Origin: an uncultured Saprospiraceae bacterium
GTDB taxonomy: Bacteria; Bacteroidota; Bacteroidia; Chitinophagales; Saprospiraceae
Length of the DNA stretch: 64,000 nucleotides
Direction of reading: 5' to 3'
Assembly (NCBI GenBank): GCA_937928405.1
Contig: CALFWZ010000006.1
Location: forward strand, 38,318-102,317
Shown here one piece after another: positions 16,443 through 25,564 of the stretch. Both the position numbers and the translations under genes were made by a program. The notes beneath the pieces are model-generated. The model was not told where the DNA came from and made no database searches. It saw only the letters and a list, made by a program, of their open reading frames with translations. Numbering within the stretch: position 1 is the first letter of the stretch; every line of letters starts with the position of its first letter.

Positions 16443-18074
16443 GTGAAAAAGATAGATTTACTTTTGGCCAAAAGCTTTATTGCGCCATTTATCGCCACCT
16501 TCTGTATTGGGCTGTTTGTATTAATCATGCAGTTCCTATGGGTGTATATTGATGATATTATTGGAAAAGGTACGGGGGTATTGGTCATGGTCGAGTTGAT
16601 CTCTTATCTCTCCATTTCCTTGGTACCCATGGCACTTCCGATTGCGATTTTAATTTCTTCGGTGATGGTGATGGGAAATATGGCAGAGCATTACGAGCTG
16701 GCAGCCCTCAAATCAGCTGGAGTACCACTATTGCGGATTATGGCTCCGTTGATTGTATTAAGTTTTGGCGTGACGATTCTTTCCTTTCTTTGCTCTAATT
16801 ATATAATTCCCGTCGCCAATTTAAAATTTAAATCTCGCCTCTACGATATCAAGCGACAAAAACCAATGCTCAGTCTCGAAACAGGGGTATTCAACGACGA
16901 CTTTCGCAACATGATTATCCATATTGGCGATAAAGGTAAGGATAACCGAACCATCCATGATGTGCTGATTTACGATCATAATTCTTATAATAATAAAAAA
17001 GTTAGTGTCATTACCGCCAGCAAAGGAGAAATGTTTACTACTGCCGATAAACGCTTTTTTGTCATGAACCTCTTCGATGGAACTCAGTATCAGGAGACCA
17101 AAGTCAATCCCGATAAAAAACAAAGCAAGGAGAGAACAAAGAATTATCCTTTTGTACGTACTTCATTTAAGGAATGGACCAAGGTTTTTGACCTAAGTGA
17201 ATTTGATATGCGAGAAACTGACCGCGAGTTGTTTCAAGACAACCGTACCATGCTCAGCGCTGCTCAATTACGAACAAGTATCGACTCCATTGATTCAGAA
17301 CTTAATCGTCGATGGAATAAATATCACAATCATCTTTATCGAAATTTCCATTTCCTAAAAGATAGCATTAAACAAAAATCACCACCTACTCAAAATCCAT
17401 CGGATTTCGCTGAACCTAATCTTCAGCAAAAAGTAAAAGTAGCCAACACCAATTTGCCAAAAACTAATAATAAAAAACCATTAAAGGCTAAGGCTAAACC
17501 TAAAAAAGTCAATAAAAAAGTACCCAAAACCACTAATAAATATAAAGGCAATATTCCTAAACAAAGTTGTATTGACTCTCTTGCTCTTTATGCTAATTTT
17601 CTAGAATCCTTTGGAAAAAAAGACCGGGATGCTATCGGCCGAAGACTTAGTTCTGCCCTTCACAGTCTAGCGAATGAAAGTCAGTCTTCCAACATTAGTA
17701 TTGCGTCAAAAACAGAATCAAGGGTAAAGCATATTTTTGAATTGAACAATAAATATAGCATGGCCGTGGTATGTATGATCTTTTTATTTATTGGTGCCCC
17801 CATGGGAGCGATTATTCGCAAAGGCGGATTTGGATATCCTATCTTAGTAGCCATTTTCTTTTTTGTCTTCTTTATTATCATGGGTATTTTCTTTAAAAAG
17901 ATAGCTGAAAGTAATACCCTACCCGCACTCCTGGCAGCTTGGATGCCCTGTGCGATTTTATTTCCGTTAGGTTTGTTATTAACTTCCCGCGCCATGAATG
18001 ATTCAAAGTTGATCAATTGGGAACTCATCCGGGAACGACTAAGCAGTCTTAGACCAAAGTCCACTACAAAATAA
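16443..18074 (+). CDS. LptF/LptG-family permease of the lipopolysaccharide export system
   Basis: 543 residues with a GTG start. Three N-terminal membrane helices (about 12-35, 50-75, 98-122) and three at the C-terminus (about 440-460, 467-490, 497-515) enclose a periplasmic part, the YjgP/YjgQ layout. Family landmarks seen: LVPMALPIAILISSVMVMG and ELAALKSAGVPLLRI. LptF and LptG with ATPase LptB extract LPS from the inner membrane. The periplasmic part holds an unusual insert, about 275-390, very rich in Lys, Asn and Pro (KPLKAKAKPKKVNKKVPK), probably disordered. The next gene starts 6 bp after the stop, so the two form an operon. LptF and LptG cannot be told apart from this sequence alone. 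Confidence 0.92.
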   Translation: MKKIDLLLAKSFIAPFIATFCIGLFVLIMQFLWVYIDDIIGKGTGVLVMVELISYLSISLVPMALPIAILISSVMVMGNMAEHYELAALKSAGVPLLRIMAPLIVLSFGVTILSFLCSNYIIPVANLKFKSRLYDIKRQKPMLSLETGVFNDDFRNMIIHIGDKGKDNRTIHDVLIYDHNSYNNKKVSVITASKGEMFTTADKRFFVMNLFDGTQYQETKVNPDKKQSKERTKNYPFVRTSFKEWTKVFDLSEFDMRETDRELFQDNRTMLSAAQLRTSIDSIDSELNRRWNKYHNHLYRNFHFLKDSIKQKSPPTQNPSDFAEPNLQQKVKVANTNLPKTNNKKPLKAKAKPKKVNKKVPKTTNKYKGNIPKQSCIDSLALYANFLESFGKKDRDAIGRRLSSALHSLANESQSSNISIASKTESRVKHIFELNNKYSMAVVCMIFLFIGAPMGAIIRKGGFGYPILVAIFFFVFFIIMGIFFKKIAESNTLPALLAAWMPCAILFPLGLLLTSRAMNDSKLINWELIRERLSSLRPKSTTK

Positions 18075-18080
18075 ATCAAT

Positions 18081-18725
18081 TTGCTAACCAACCTACGTTC
18101 GACCGTCCAAGAAAATAAAATTTACAGTATTGGTTTCTTTGCCTGGCTGATACTAGGTGCCCTAATTATTTCGCTGATTGAAAAAGGAGACGGCATTCTT
18201 TTTTTTAATGACCATCGCAGTTATTACGGAGACTTATTTTTTCGTTACGCGACCATGCTTGGAGAAGAAATTACTTACTTAGCTATTTTTATATTTTTGT
18301 TGATTTACCGACGGCGAGCAGCGTGGCTCGTACCTATTACTGGGGGCGTTGTTATGTTAGTAAGCAAAGGATTAAAAGAAATTTTTCAACAGAATCGTCC
18401 AGTCGCATGGTTTAAAGAAATGGACTTATTCGAAGTGCTAAATGTCGTCGAAGGAGAACCCTTATTCTCTGGTGCGTCCAGTTTTCCGAGTGGACATACG
18501 ATGTCGGCTTTTGCACTTTTCGGTTTACTAGCCTTATTAATTCCTCAAAAAAAATCGATTGCCTTAGGGATCTTATCTATCGCGCTACTGGTTGGAATTT
18601 CTCGAGTATACCTCATTCATCACTTCTTTATAGATATCTATGCCGGGTCAATTATTGGAACGTTGCTAGCCTTAGTGATTTTTTATCTTTGGTCTACATT
18701 TCAGCCTACAGACATTCGCCCCTGA
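18081..18725 (+). CDS. PAP2-family membrane phosphatase
   Basis: 214 residues with a TTG start directly after the permease gene. The three PAP2 phosphatase motifs are complete: KEIFQQNRP (about 93-101), PSGH (about 136-139) and SRVYLIHHFFID (about 174-185), set among about five membrane helices. The family removes phosphate from lipid diphosphates on the outer side of the inner membrane: undecaprenyl diphosphate, phosphatidylglycerol phosphate, or lipid A (LpxE/LpxF). Being in one operon with an LptF/G permease makes lipid A or carrier-lipid dephosphorylation the best guess. Confidence 0.92.
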   Translation: MLTNLRSTVQENKIYSIGFFAWLILGALIISLIEKGDGILFFNDHRSYYGDLFFRYATMLGEEITYLAIFIFLLIYRRRAAWLVPITGGVVMLVSKGLKEIFQQNRPVAWFKEMDLFEVLNVVEGEPLFSGASSFPSGHTMSAFALFGLLALLIPQKKSIALGILSIALLVGISRVYLIHHFFIDIYAGSIIGTLLALVIFYLWSTFQPTDIRP

Positions 18726-18761
18726 AAAAATCTTAGATCAACTTTACTATTTTCACAACCA

Positions 18762-19142
18762 CTACCCTTCCGTTTTAAACTCACAAAAATGCCACAATAC
18801 TCCCGCCGGATCATGAAGAAATATTTCTCGGCCGTAAGGAAATGTTTTGATATCTGTCATCTTAACGGTTGAGAACCTATCACTTAAGTTTAGACCCAGC
18901 AGATGTGCTTCCCAATCCTCAAGATTTTCGACTTCCAGAAGAACCATGGAATTATTAATCCAGTCTTTCACATACGCATCCTGTAGATAAAAACTTATTT
19001 GTTCACCTACCTGAAATAGTGACATGGTAGGATCAATGACCACTTCTTGAAAACCTAAAGTTTGATAAAATTTTCTAGATTGAGCAAAATCATTTGCTCC
19101 AATAAAAGTTCGAATAGAACGGATTGGAAGAGAAGGATTCAT
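18762..19142 (-). CDS. VOC-superfamily (glyoxalase/bleomycin-resistance-like) protein
   Basis: 126 residues starting at ATG. The pattern of a single-chain VOC protein with two beta-alpha-beta-beta-beta units is clear: IRTFIGANDFAQSRKFYQTL at the start, QISFYLQDAYVKDW in the middle, and EIFLHDPAGVLWHFCEF at the end. The classic metal ligands are only partly present, and the substrate is unknown. It faces the PAP2 gene end-to-end with a 36-bp gap and has no partner gene. Confidence 0.88.
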   Translation of the reverse strand: MNPSLPIRSIRTFIGANDFAQSRKFYQTLGFQEVVIDPTMSLFQVGEQISFYLQDAYVKDWINNSMVLLEVENLEDWEAHLLGLNLSDRFSTVKMTDIKTFPYGREIFLHDPAGVLWHFCEFKTEG

Positions 19143-19194
19143 GTTTTTTATCCTAAATCTACGATAAAAAATGGGATAATCTTAGCTTTGAAGG

Positions 19195-20229
19195 CTAATA
19201 CCTAATATCAAGATCTGAGTCTAACAAAGGAGGCATAATACTTGCTCGAAAAATAGGTTGATCGACTAATTGCCAATAGTAAATATCATCTCTCCCCTTT
19301 CCACCATTACGACTACTGGTAAACAAGCCACCACTATTATCGGCGTTGATATAAAACCCAAAATCATCTCCTGGCGAATTAAAAGGCGCTCCTAAGTTTT
19401 GTTTTATTTGCCAAGTACGTTCGCTGTCGGGGTGTAGTTTTTTACTTCGAAAAATATCCAACCGACCAAAACCACCTTGATCGCTAGAAGAAAAATAAAG
19501 TACTTCATCCTTACTGATACAAGGAAAAACTTCGTTACCAGTTGAGTTGATCACTGGACCTAAATTTACCGGCGCAGACCATGCTTGGTTTCGAAAAGTA
19601 GAAACATAAATATCCATTCCACCAAAACCTCCCGGTCGATTAGAAGAAAAATATAGTCGGGTACCATCAGGAGAGATGGCTGGATGGCAGGTAGAAAAAT
19701 CATCTCCATTAAACGGAACCTCGCGGATATTTACCCACTCCTCTCCTGATCGCTCCGCCATATATATTTTCAATTGTCGTTTTCCTCTCTTGCCTTTTTT
19801 AGCACTACTACGGGTAAAAAACATTAAATTTTCTGAATAAGAAAAAGAAGCAGAACTTTCATGATACTCGTCATTTACTTCTCCCGTTAATGGTACCGGA
19901 TCATCTAGTTTTCCGTCTGATAATCGAGCATAAAACAACGTAGATAATTTCTTTTTCCAAGCATTTAGTTTACCACCTCCAGCAGTGGCCGCATGCTTGG
20001 AAGATGCTTGTGCTCGGGTAGAAGTAAAGATCAAACCATCTCCCACCAACACCGCATTATAATCCAGATCAGAAGAGTTGATTTTTTCTAAATTTCCAAT
20101 ATTAATATTTCCAAAAACAGAATAGAGATCATCGGGATAACAAATAATATCAGGTAACGTTCCCGACATTTGCTGTCCGTTCACTATCGAATAAAAAAGA
20201 AAGGATAATATAAAAGATATCAAACGCAT
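19195..20229 (-). CDS. Secreted PD40 (WD40-like) propeller protein, short paralogue of the OmpA gene upstream
   Basis: 344 residues from the ATG at 20229, which gives a good signal peptide (MRLISFILSFLFYSIVNGQQ); a TTG at 20265 would add 12 residues. The body has PD40 blades such as STCHPAISPDGTRLYFSSNR, GGFGGMDIYVST, and SDQGGFGRLDIFRSKK. It is closely related to the first 310 residues of the protein at 20471-22657, down to the insert GxPFNSPGDDFGFYIN, but lacks the OmpA domains. Probably a tandem duplicate that lost the peptidoglycan-binding part, or a soluble partner of it. A terminator separates the two genes. Confidence 0.85.
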   Translation of the reverse strand: MRLISFILSFLFYSIVNGQQMSGTLPDIICYPDDLYSVFGNINIGNLEKINSSDLDYNAVLVGDGLIFTSTRAQASSKHAATAGGGKLNAWKKKLSTLFYARLSDGKLDDPVPLTGEVNDEYHESSASFSYSENLMFFTRSSAKKGKRGKRQLKIYMAERSGEEWVNIREVPFNGDDFSTCHPAISPDGTRLYFSSNRPGGFGGMDIYVSTFRNQAWSAPVNLGPVINSTGNEVFPCISKDEVLYFSSSDQGGFGRLDIFRSKKLHPDSERTWQIKQNLGAPFNSPGDDFGFYINADNSGGLFTSSRNGGKGRDDIYYWQLVDQPIFRASIMPPLLDSDLDIRY

Positions 20230-20393
20230 CCAGTAAAATTTGGGATTCAAAAATATAATTAGCACAATATTTTTATCAGTTCAAAACGATTTCAGATATA
20301 TGGACCAATAAAAATTAAAAGATTAACTTACTACCTAATAAAGCAAATCATATTCCATTCCTGTCCAAATAATGATAAAAAATACTAATTCTC

Positions 20394-20430
20394 AAAAAAA
20401 AACCGAACAATATTGCTTGTTCAGTTTTTT
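20394..20430 (-). terminator. Intrinsic terminator of the OmpA-domain gene
   Basis: Stem CCGAACAA (20403-20410) and TTGTTCAG (20417-20424) with loop TATTGC; flanking A-run on the left and T-run on the right make it work on both strands. It lies 41 bp after the stop of the minus-strand gene. Confidence 0.8.
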
Positions 20431-20470
20431 ATTACACTGTGTATTTATGTTCTTTTTAGAATATTTATTT

Positions 20471-22657
20471 TTATTTTTCCAATAAGGCAGTCATATCCGC
20501 ACCTCCTGGATTGGTCACTAAGATATCTGTTCGTCTATTTTTATTATAAATATCTGTTGAACAATCAACACCGCTTGGACAAACATCCGAGTAATGTTCA
20601 CCGTAACCAACGACGGATATTCTTCCTGCTCGAACACCTTGCGAACTTATGTAGTTTGCAATTCGTTGGGCACGTCTTTCAGATAATTCCTGATTAAAAG
20701 TAGCATTCCCCTCCGCATCTGTAAAAGATGCTACACGAACCGTCATCCCATCGTGTCTTTTCATCATCTCCACGACAGACCGTAAATTATCTTTATCGGT
20801 TGAAGTTAGGTCTGTTTGCGATGATGGATAAAAAACAGATTGTACCACTGGGAGATTGCTAGGACGATTTCCGTCTTCAAACGTCAATTTTTTTGGTTTA
20901 GAAGTATCTGATTTTAGAATCGTTTTTTCACCAAGATTTAAAATTCTAAACTCGGTACGACGATTCATCTGGTGCTTGTCTTCACTACACTTCATGGTGT
21001 TTAGACATTCGTTCACCGGCATAGATTCTCCGTATCCTTTTGCGGTCACTCGGCTTCTTTCGATTCCTTGAGACACGATATAATTTACAGCAGATTTAGC
21101 ACGCTCAGTAGATAACCATTCGTTATAGCTATCCGATCCACGGCTATCCGTATGAGAATTTAAATCAATTTCCATTTCGGGATATTGACGCAACAAGGTA
21201 ACTACTTTGTCTAATTCTACTTTAGCACTTTCTTTTAAATTATATTTATCAAACTCATAATAAATATGATTTAGTTCCACCAATTGTCCAGCTTCTAAAC
21301 TGGTATTTTCAGTCTTCTCTCCTTTTGAAATAAAGTTATCAATATCCTCTTCGTAGGCTTCTACTTTATCATTCGGGTCAATTTTAGCAATTACTTTGGT
21401 AGGCTTTTTATTTACCCGACTCGCATCCGCAACGTCCGCTAAAGGATTCATACGAATCAGAATAACGTCATCCGTCATCTCCTCGGCTTGAAAAACTTTA
21501 TCGTATTTTTCATAGCCATTCTTTTCAGTGGCTACCACATAGTTGCTGGCTTTATTCCAGTCGAAACGAACCATCCCGTCTTTCGCCGTGGTGTAACGAA
21601 TAATATTGCCAGGACGATTGGCTTCTGACAGAACAACTTCGGTCATCGGTAATTCAATACCAGTTACCGCGTCAATTACTTTAACTCTTTTACTAGCTAA
21701 TACAGGTGCTACTGGTTCTTCTTCTACGGTCTTCCAACCATAAATATCATCTCGGCCATTTCCGCCTCCTCTTCCAGAAGTAAAAAATCCTTTGTCTCCA
21801 CCAGCATTGCCAATAAAACCAAAATCATCGGCAGGTGAATTAAAAGGCGTTCCTAAGTTACTTACTTCCCAGTTGTCATCACCCGTCATATGTGGGTTGA
21901 CGACTTCTTGGGCCGCAAATAAATCGAGGCCACCCATATTATTATGTCCTTCGGAAGAAAAGAACAACGTTCCGTTTCCATCCGTAAAAGGAAAAATTTC
22001 ATTTTTATCCGTATTGATATCCGGTCCCATGTTGACCGGCTCAGACCATTTTCCGTTTTCCAAGTAGGTAACATAAATATCCATACCTCCTAGACTACCA
22101 GGTCGGTTGGACGCAAAATACATGGTCTTCCCATCCGCAGAAATCGACGGATGACAGGTAGAATATTTTTCTACATTAAAAGAAACCGGTTGAGGTTCCG
22201 ACCAATTACCATCCGTGTAAGAAGATACATAGATCTTCAATCGTTTAGCTTTCTTGGTATTTAAAATGGTCCCTTTTTGATTATTCCGAGTAAAATAGAG
22301 TTTTTGATCCTTCTCGGAAAAACTCGCAATTCCGTCATGGAATTTGGAATTTAACGCTTTGATTCGCTTAGGTGCTTTAAAGCTAATATCGCCCATTTGC
22401 TCAGAAAAGAACAAATCATTGAATTGTTTATTCGGATTACCCGTTCCTTTGTCACCAAATCGGAGGCGATCAGAAGTAAAGATAATACCGTTCTTAAAAT
22501 AGACTGGACTAAAATCCAAGTCAGGCGAATTGATGCCTTCTGCTAGGGCAATCTTTACTTTACCGAATAATTCGTTTGGCACTGCATCCGTTTGAGCAAC
22601 CAGCCCACATGAACCAGAAAGTAGTGCTGCAACAAAAATCGAAGAAATATTTTTCAT
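20471..22657 (-). CDS. PD40 propeller protein with two tandem OmpA domains
   Basis: 728 residues with a signal peptide (start to about VAQTD). Residues about 35-310 form a PD40 propeller (STCHPSISADGKTMYFASNR, GGMDIYVTYLENG). About 325-410 is a carboxypeptidase-regulatory/Ig-like module. Two OmpA/MotB-type peptidoglycan-binding domains follow: about 465-590 (YYEFDKYNLKESAKVELD; SHTDSRGSDSYNEWLSTERA; NRRTEFRI) and about 610-720 (VFYPSSQTDLT; SFTDAEGNATFNQELSERRA; NRRTDILV). One OmpA domain is usual in this family (related to gliding-linked SprF/PorE-type proteins); two is uncommon. Expected to be outer-membrane or periplasmic and to bind peptidoglycan. Confidence 0.93.
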   Translation of the reverse strand: MKNISSIFVAALLSGSCGLVAQTDAVPNELFGKVKIALAEGINSPDLDFSPVYFKNGIIFTSDRLRFGDKGTGNPNKQFNDLFFSEQMGDISFKAPKRIKALNSKFHDGIASFSEKDQKLYFTRNNQKGTILNTKKAKRLKIYVSSYTDGNWSEPQPVSFNVEKYSTCHPSISADGKTMYFASNRPGSLGGMDIYVTYLENGKWSEPVNMGPDINTDKNEIFPFTDGNGTLFFSSEGHNNMGGLDLFAAQEVVNPHMTGDDNWEVSNLGTPFNSPADDFGFIGNAGGDKGFFTSGRGGGNGRDDIYGWKTVEEEPVAPVLASKRVKVIDAVTGIELPMTEVVLSEANRPGNIIRYTTAKDGMVRFDWNKASNYVVATEKNGYEKYDKVFQAEEMTDDVILIRMNPLADVADASRVNKKPTKVIAKIDPNDKVEAYEEDIDNFISKGEKTENTSLEAGQLVELNHIYYEFDKYNLKESAKVELDKVVTLLRQYPEMEIDLNSHTDSRGSDSYNEWLSTERAKSAVNYIVSQGIERSRVTAKGYGESMPVNECLNTMKCSEDKHQMNRRTEFRILNLGEKTILKSDTSKPKKLTFEDGNRPSNLPVVQSVFYPSSQTDLTSTDKDNLRSVVEMMKRHDGMTVRVASFTDAEGNATFNQELSERRAQRIANYISSQGVRAGRISVVGYGEHYSDVCPSGVDCSTDIYNKNRRTDILVTNPGGADMTALLEK

Positions 22658-22860
22658 ATATGTATTCTTGTAATCCTAAAAATTATTATATGATTTATTT
22701 CAAAATTTGTTCCAATTATGATAGTTTATTTTAATATTCGAAAATGATATTTTAGGAGAAGCCTCGCTAGAGGGTAAAGAATTCTTAAAATTCCCTATCT
22801 TACCCCTCAATTTGTTCATTTACTGAAGTTTTAAACAATTTCATCTAATAATTGACTACT

Positions 22861-24180
22861 ATGAAAAAGTTAGCACTGCATTGGCAAATTCTAATCGGTA
22901 TGATTGCCGGTATTCTCTTTGGCTGGTTTATTTCAGGTTTTGAATTTGGTCCTGGGTTTGTCAAAGACTGGATAAAACCGATTGGTACTATTTTTATCAA
23001 TTTGCTCAAATTGATTGCCATTCCACTAATTATTGCCTCTCTAATCAAAGGAATCTCGGATTTAAAGGATATTTCTAAATTTTCCTTGATTGGCGGGCGA
23101 ACCATCGTCATATATATAGTAACTACGGTCATTGCCATCAGTATTGGATTGCTGATTGTCAATATTGTACAACCTGGTAATAGTATCAGTACTGAAACTT
23201 TAGAACAGCTCACCTCTGCTTATCAAGCGGATATGGGTGCAAAGGTATCTAAGGCTCAAGCACAGAAAAATACAGGGCCACTGCAATTTATAGTGGATAT
23301 GGTTCCTAGTAATATTTTTGGAGCCGCTTCCAGTAATGGCAATATGTTACAGGTGATCTTCTTTGTGGTCTTTTTTGGAATCAGCCTACTACTGATCAAA
23401 CCACACCAGGCCGCCCCCGTTAAATCTTTCTTTGATAGCTTGAATGAGGTAATCATGAAAATGGTGGACTTGATTATGCTGATGGCCCCCTACGCTGTTT
23501 TTGCGTTATTGGCTGCGCTAGTGGTAGAAACTTCTAATCCAGATTTATTAGTAGCCTTAGCCAAATATGCCATGACCGTAGTAATTGGTCTAGCCTTAAT
23601 GGTTGGCGTTTATTTATTGACGGTTTCTACTTACGTAAAAATGTCCCCAGGCAAATTCTTGCAGGGAATTAGCCCAGCGCAATTGCTGGCGTTTTCCACT
23701 AGCTCCAGTGCGGCAACCTTACCAGTGACAATGGAACGAGTAGAAGAGCATCTTGGCGTAGAAAAAGAAGTAGCAAGTTTTGTTTGTCCAGTCGGTGCCA
23801 CCATCAATATGGATGGAACGAGTTTGTACCAAGCAGTAGCAGCTGTATTTATTTGTCAGGCCTTAGACTTTGAATTGACTTTTGCGGATCAACTAACAAT
23901 TATTCTAACAGCCGTACTCGCATCTATCGGTTCTGCTGCGGTACCAGGAGCCGGAATGATTATGCTCGTCATCGTTTTGGAAGCAATTGGCTTACCAGCA
24001 GATAAGTTGGCTATTGGACTGGCACTTATTTTTGCTGTGGATCGGCCACTGGATATGTGCCGTACGGTCATCAACGTAACGGGTGATGCAACAGTAGCCT
24101 TATTAGTTGGAAAAAGTGTTGGGAAAATTGGAACTCCTAAGGTCAAAAACTGGGATGATAATTTAGAAGCGGTAATTTGA
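22861..24180 (+). CDS. Dicarboxylate/amino-acid:cation symporter (DAACS family)
   Basis: About 439 residues from the ATG at 22861; a TTG nine bases before is less likely. Eight membrane helices and two re-entrant loops as in GltP/GltPh. Substrate and ion motifs are seen: FSTSSSAATLPVTM (about 279-292), NMDGTSLY (about 316-323), and DRPLDMCRTVINVTGDA near the end, where the Asp and Arg contact the substrate in relatives. The insert SKAQAQKNTGPLQFIVDMVPSN is typical. It imports glutamate, aspartate or C4-dicarboxylates with Na+ or H+. The next gene starts 14 bp later. Confidence 0.95.
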   Translation: MKKLALHWQILIGMIAGILFGWFISGFEFGPGFVKDWIKPIGTIFINLLKLIAIPLIIASLIKGISDLKDISKFSLIGGRTIVIYIVTTVIAISIGLLIVNIVQPGNSISTETLEQLTSAYQADMGAKVSKAQAQKNTGPLQFIVDMVPSNIFGAASSNGNMLQVIFFVVFFGISLLLIKPHQAAPVKSFFDSLNEVIMKMVDLIMLMAPYAVFALLAALVVETSNPDLLVALAKYAMTVVIGLALMVGVYLLTVSTYVKMSPGKFLQGISPAQLLAFSTSSSAATLPVTMERVEEHLGVEKEVASFVCPVGATINMDGTSLYQAVAAVFICQALDFELTFADQLTIILTAVLASIGSAAVPGAGMIMLVIVLEAIGLPADKLAIGLALIFAVDRPLDMCRTVINVTGDATVALLVGKSVGKIGTPKVKNWDDNLEAVI

Positions 24181-24193
24181 TAGTTTTTTTTTA

Positions 24194-25444
24194 ATGACAA
24201 AAAATAAAATAACGCTGTTTTTTTGTGGATTAACTATCGTATCTCTAGTTTTTTCTCCTTTCTTATTGACCGTCAGCATGATCGCCTTGCTGCTCTTAGG
24301 TTTAGTAGAGGAAATAGATAAAAACAATGGTAAGGGAAAATTCCGTATAAATAAAAGTCTTCTAGTCAAACTAAAGGACTGGAAAAAAAACGCAGCTTTC
24401 TTAGTAATTTCTTTTTACTTTTTGATCGTCCTTTTCGGCGTCTGGCAAGTCGAAGGAGATTATACTTATTTATTAGAACGACTACGAATCAAACTTCCAT
24501 TTATCGCTTTGCCTATTGCATTTTTGGGATTGCCACGTTTTTCTGATCGTCAGATAAAAGGAATATTATATTTTCTGTTGGTTTTTATTACACTGACCGG
24601 TATTGGGATAAGTATCAATTATATCTTGAACTTCGAGCTTATCAATCAAATGCTCAGTCAAGGTAAACCAATGCCCACGCCACGCAACCATATTCGCTAC
24701 AGCCTACTTGTTGGCGTATCCATTATTGGTGGCCTTTATTTAATCAAAGAACAATATTTTTTCAAAAATCCCAAAGAACGATATTTCATCATTAGCCTTA
24801 CGGCTTTCCTTTTTCTTTACATTCATATTCTAAGTGTAAAAAGTGGTATCCTTTGTTTGTATGTGGCACTTGGCATCCTCTGCTTACAATACATCTACTT
24901 ATCAAAAAAATATTTATACGGGATGATCATTATGGTGGGACTAATCAGTCTTCCGGTGATTGCATTCATGACGATTCCAAGCTTTAAACAAAAGCTTACC
25001 TACATGCAGTATGACCTAAAAAAATACTACGCTGGAGAAGGGGAACAATACTCTGACTCAGGCAGATTAACGTCTCTCAAGGTTGGATGGGAATTATTTA
25101 AAACTGCTCCGGTATTCGGAGTGGGCACTGGAAATATAAAAAAAGAGGTAAGGCTAATTTATCAAAAAAAATATCCGGATTATGTAAAACCAATTTTACC
25201 ACATGATCAGTTTTTATTTGTCTTGGCAGGCAGCGGATTATTTGGATTTTCCTTTTTCCTACTCGCCGTTTTTATTCCATTATTTTATGATAAAAATTAT
25301 CAGCATTTTTTCTTTGTAGGATTATACACCATTTTTCTGATGGCTTTGATTTTAGAACATACCCTAGAAAATGCGGAAGGAGTCGGTATCTTTTCTTTTT
25401 TCATCTTACTGATGTTAAACAATTTAAGATCAATTAAGGAATAA
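24194..25444 (+). CDS. O-antigen ligase/polymerase-family membrane protein
   Basis: 416 residues with about ten membrane helices. The large periplasmic loop about 260-345 contains GRLTSLKVGWELFKTAPVFG, GVGTGNIKKE and LPHDQFLFVLAGSGLFG, which is the Wzy_C/WaaL pattern with the Arg and His residues of that family. Such proteins join O-antigen or other sugar chains to a lipid or to each other. It follows the symporter gene by 13 bp and is closed by a terminator, so the two genes share a transcript although their roles differ. Substrate unknown. Confidence 0.85.
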   Translation: MTKNKITLFFCGLTIVSLVFSPFLLTVSMIALLLLGLVEEIDKNNGKGKFRINKSLLVKLKDWKKNAAFLVISFYFLIVLFGVWQVEGDYTYLLERLRIKLPFIALPIAFLGLPRFSDRQIKGILYFLLVFITLTGIGISINYILNFELINQMLSQGKPMPTPRNHIRYSLLVGVSIIGGLYLIKEQYFFKNPKERYFIISLTAFLFLYIHILSVKSGILCLYVALGILCLQYIYLSKKYLYGMIIMVGLISLPVIAFMTIPSFKQKLTYMQYDLKKYYAGEGEQYSDSGRLTSLKVGWELFKTAPVFGVGTGNIKKEVRLIYQKKYPDYVKPILPHDQFLFVLAGSGLFGFSFFLLAVFIPLFYDKNYQHFFFVGLYTIFLMALILEHTLENAEGVGIFSFFILLMLNNLRSIKE

Positions 25445-25454
25445 TTATGTCAAT

Positions 25455-25499
25455 AAAAGACCAATTGCTTGATCTTTTCAGCTTAATGGGTCTTTTTTT
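25455..25499 (+). terminator. Intrinsic terminator after the O-antigen-ligase gene
   Basis: Stem AAAGACC and GGTCTTT with inner ATT/AAT pairs and further pairs near the loop, followed by seven T ending at 25499. Confidence 0.7.
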
Positions 25500-25510
25500 G
25501 TATTAATCCA

Positions 25511-25518
25511 TATCTTTG
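25511..25518 (+). promoter_or_regulatory. Bacteroidetes -7 promoter element
   Basis: TATCTTTG fits TAnnTTTG exactly and lies 46 bp before the ATG of the propeller lipoprotein gene. A TTTG at 25497-25500 is too close to be a -33 element, so only the -7 half is supported. Confidence 0.45.
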
Positions 25519-25564
25519 TAAAAGCTACAACCAAATATCTTTTTTGAAAAAACCAACTTTTAAC

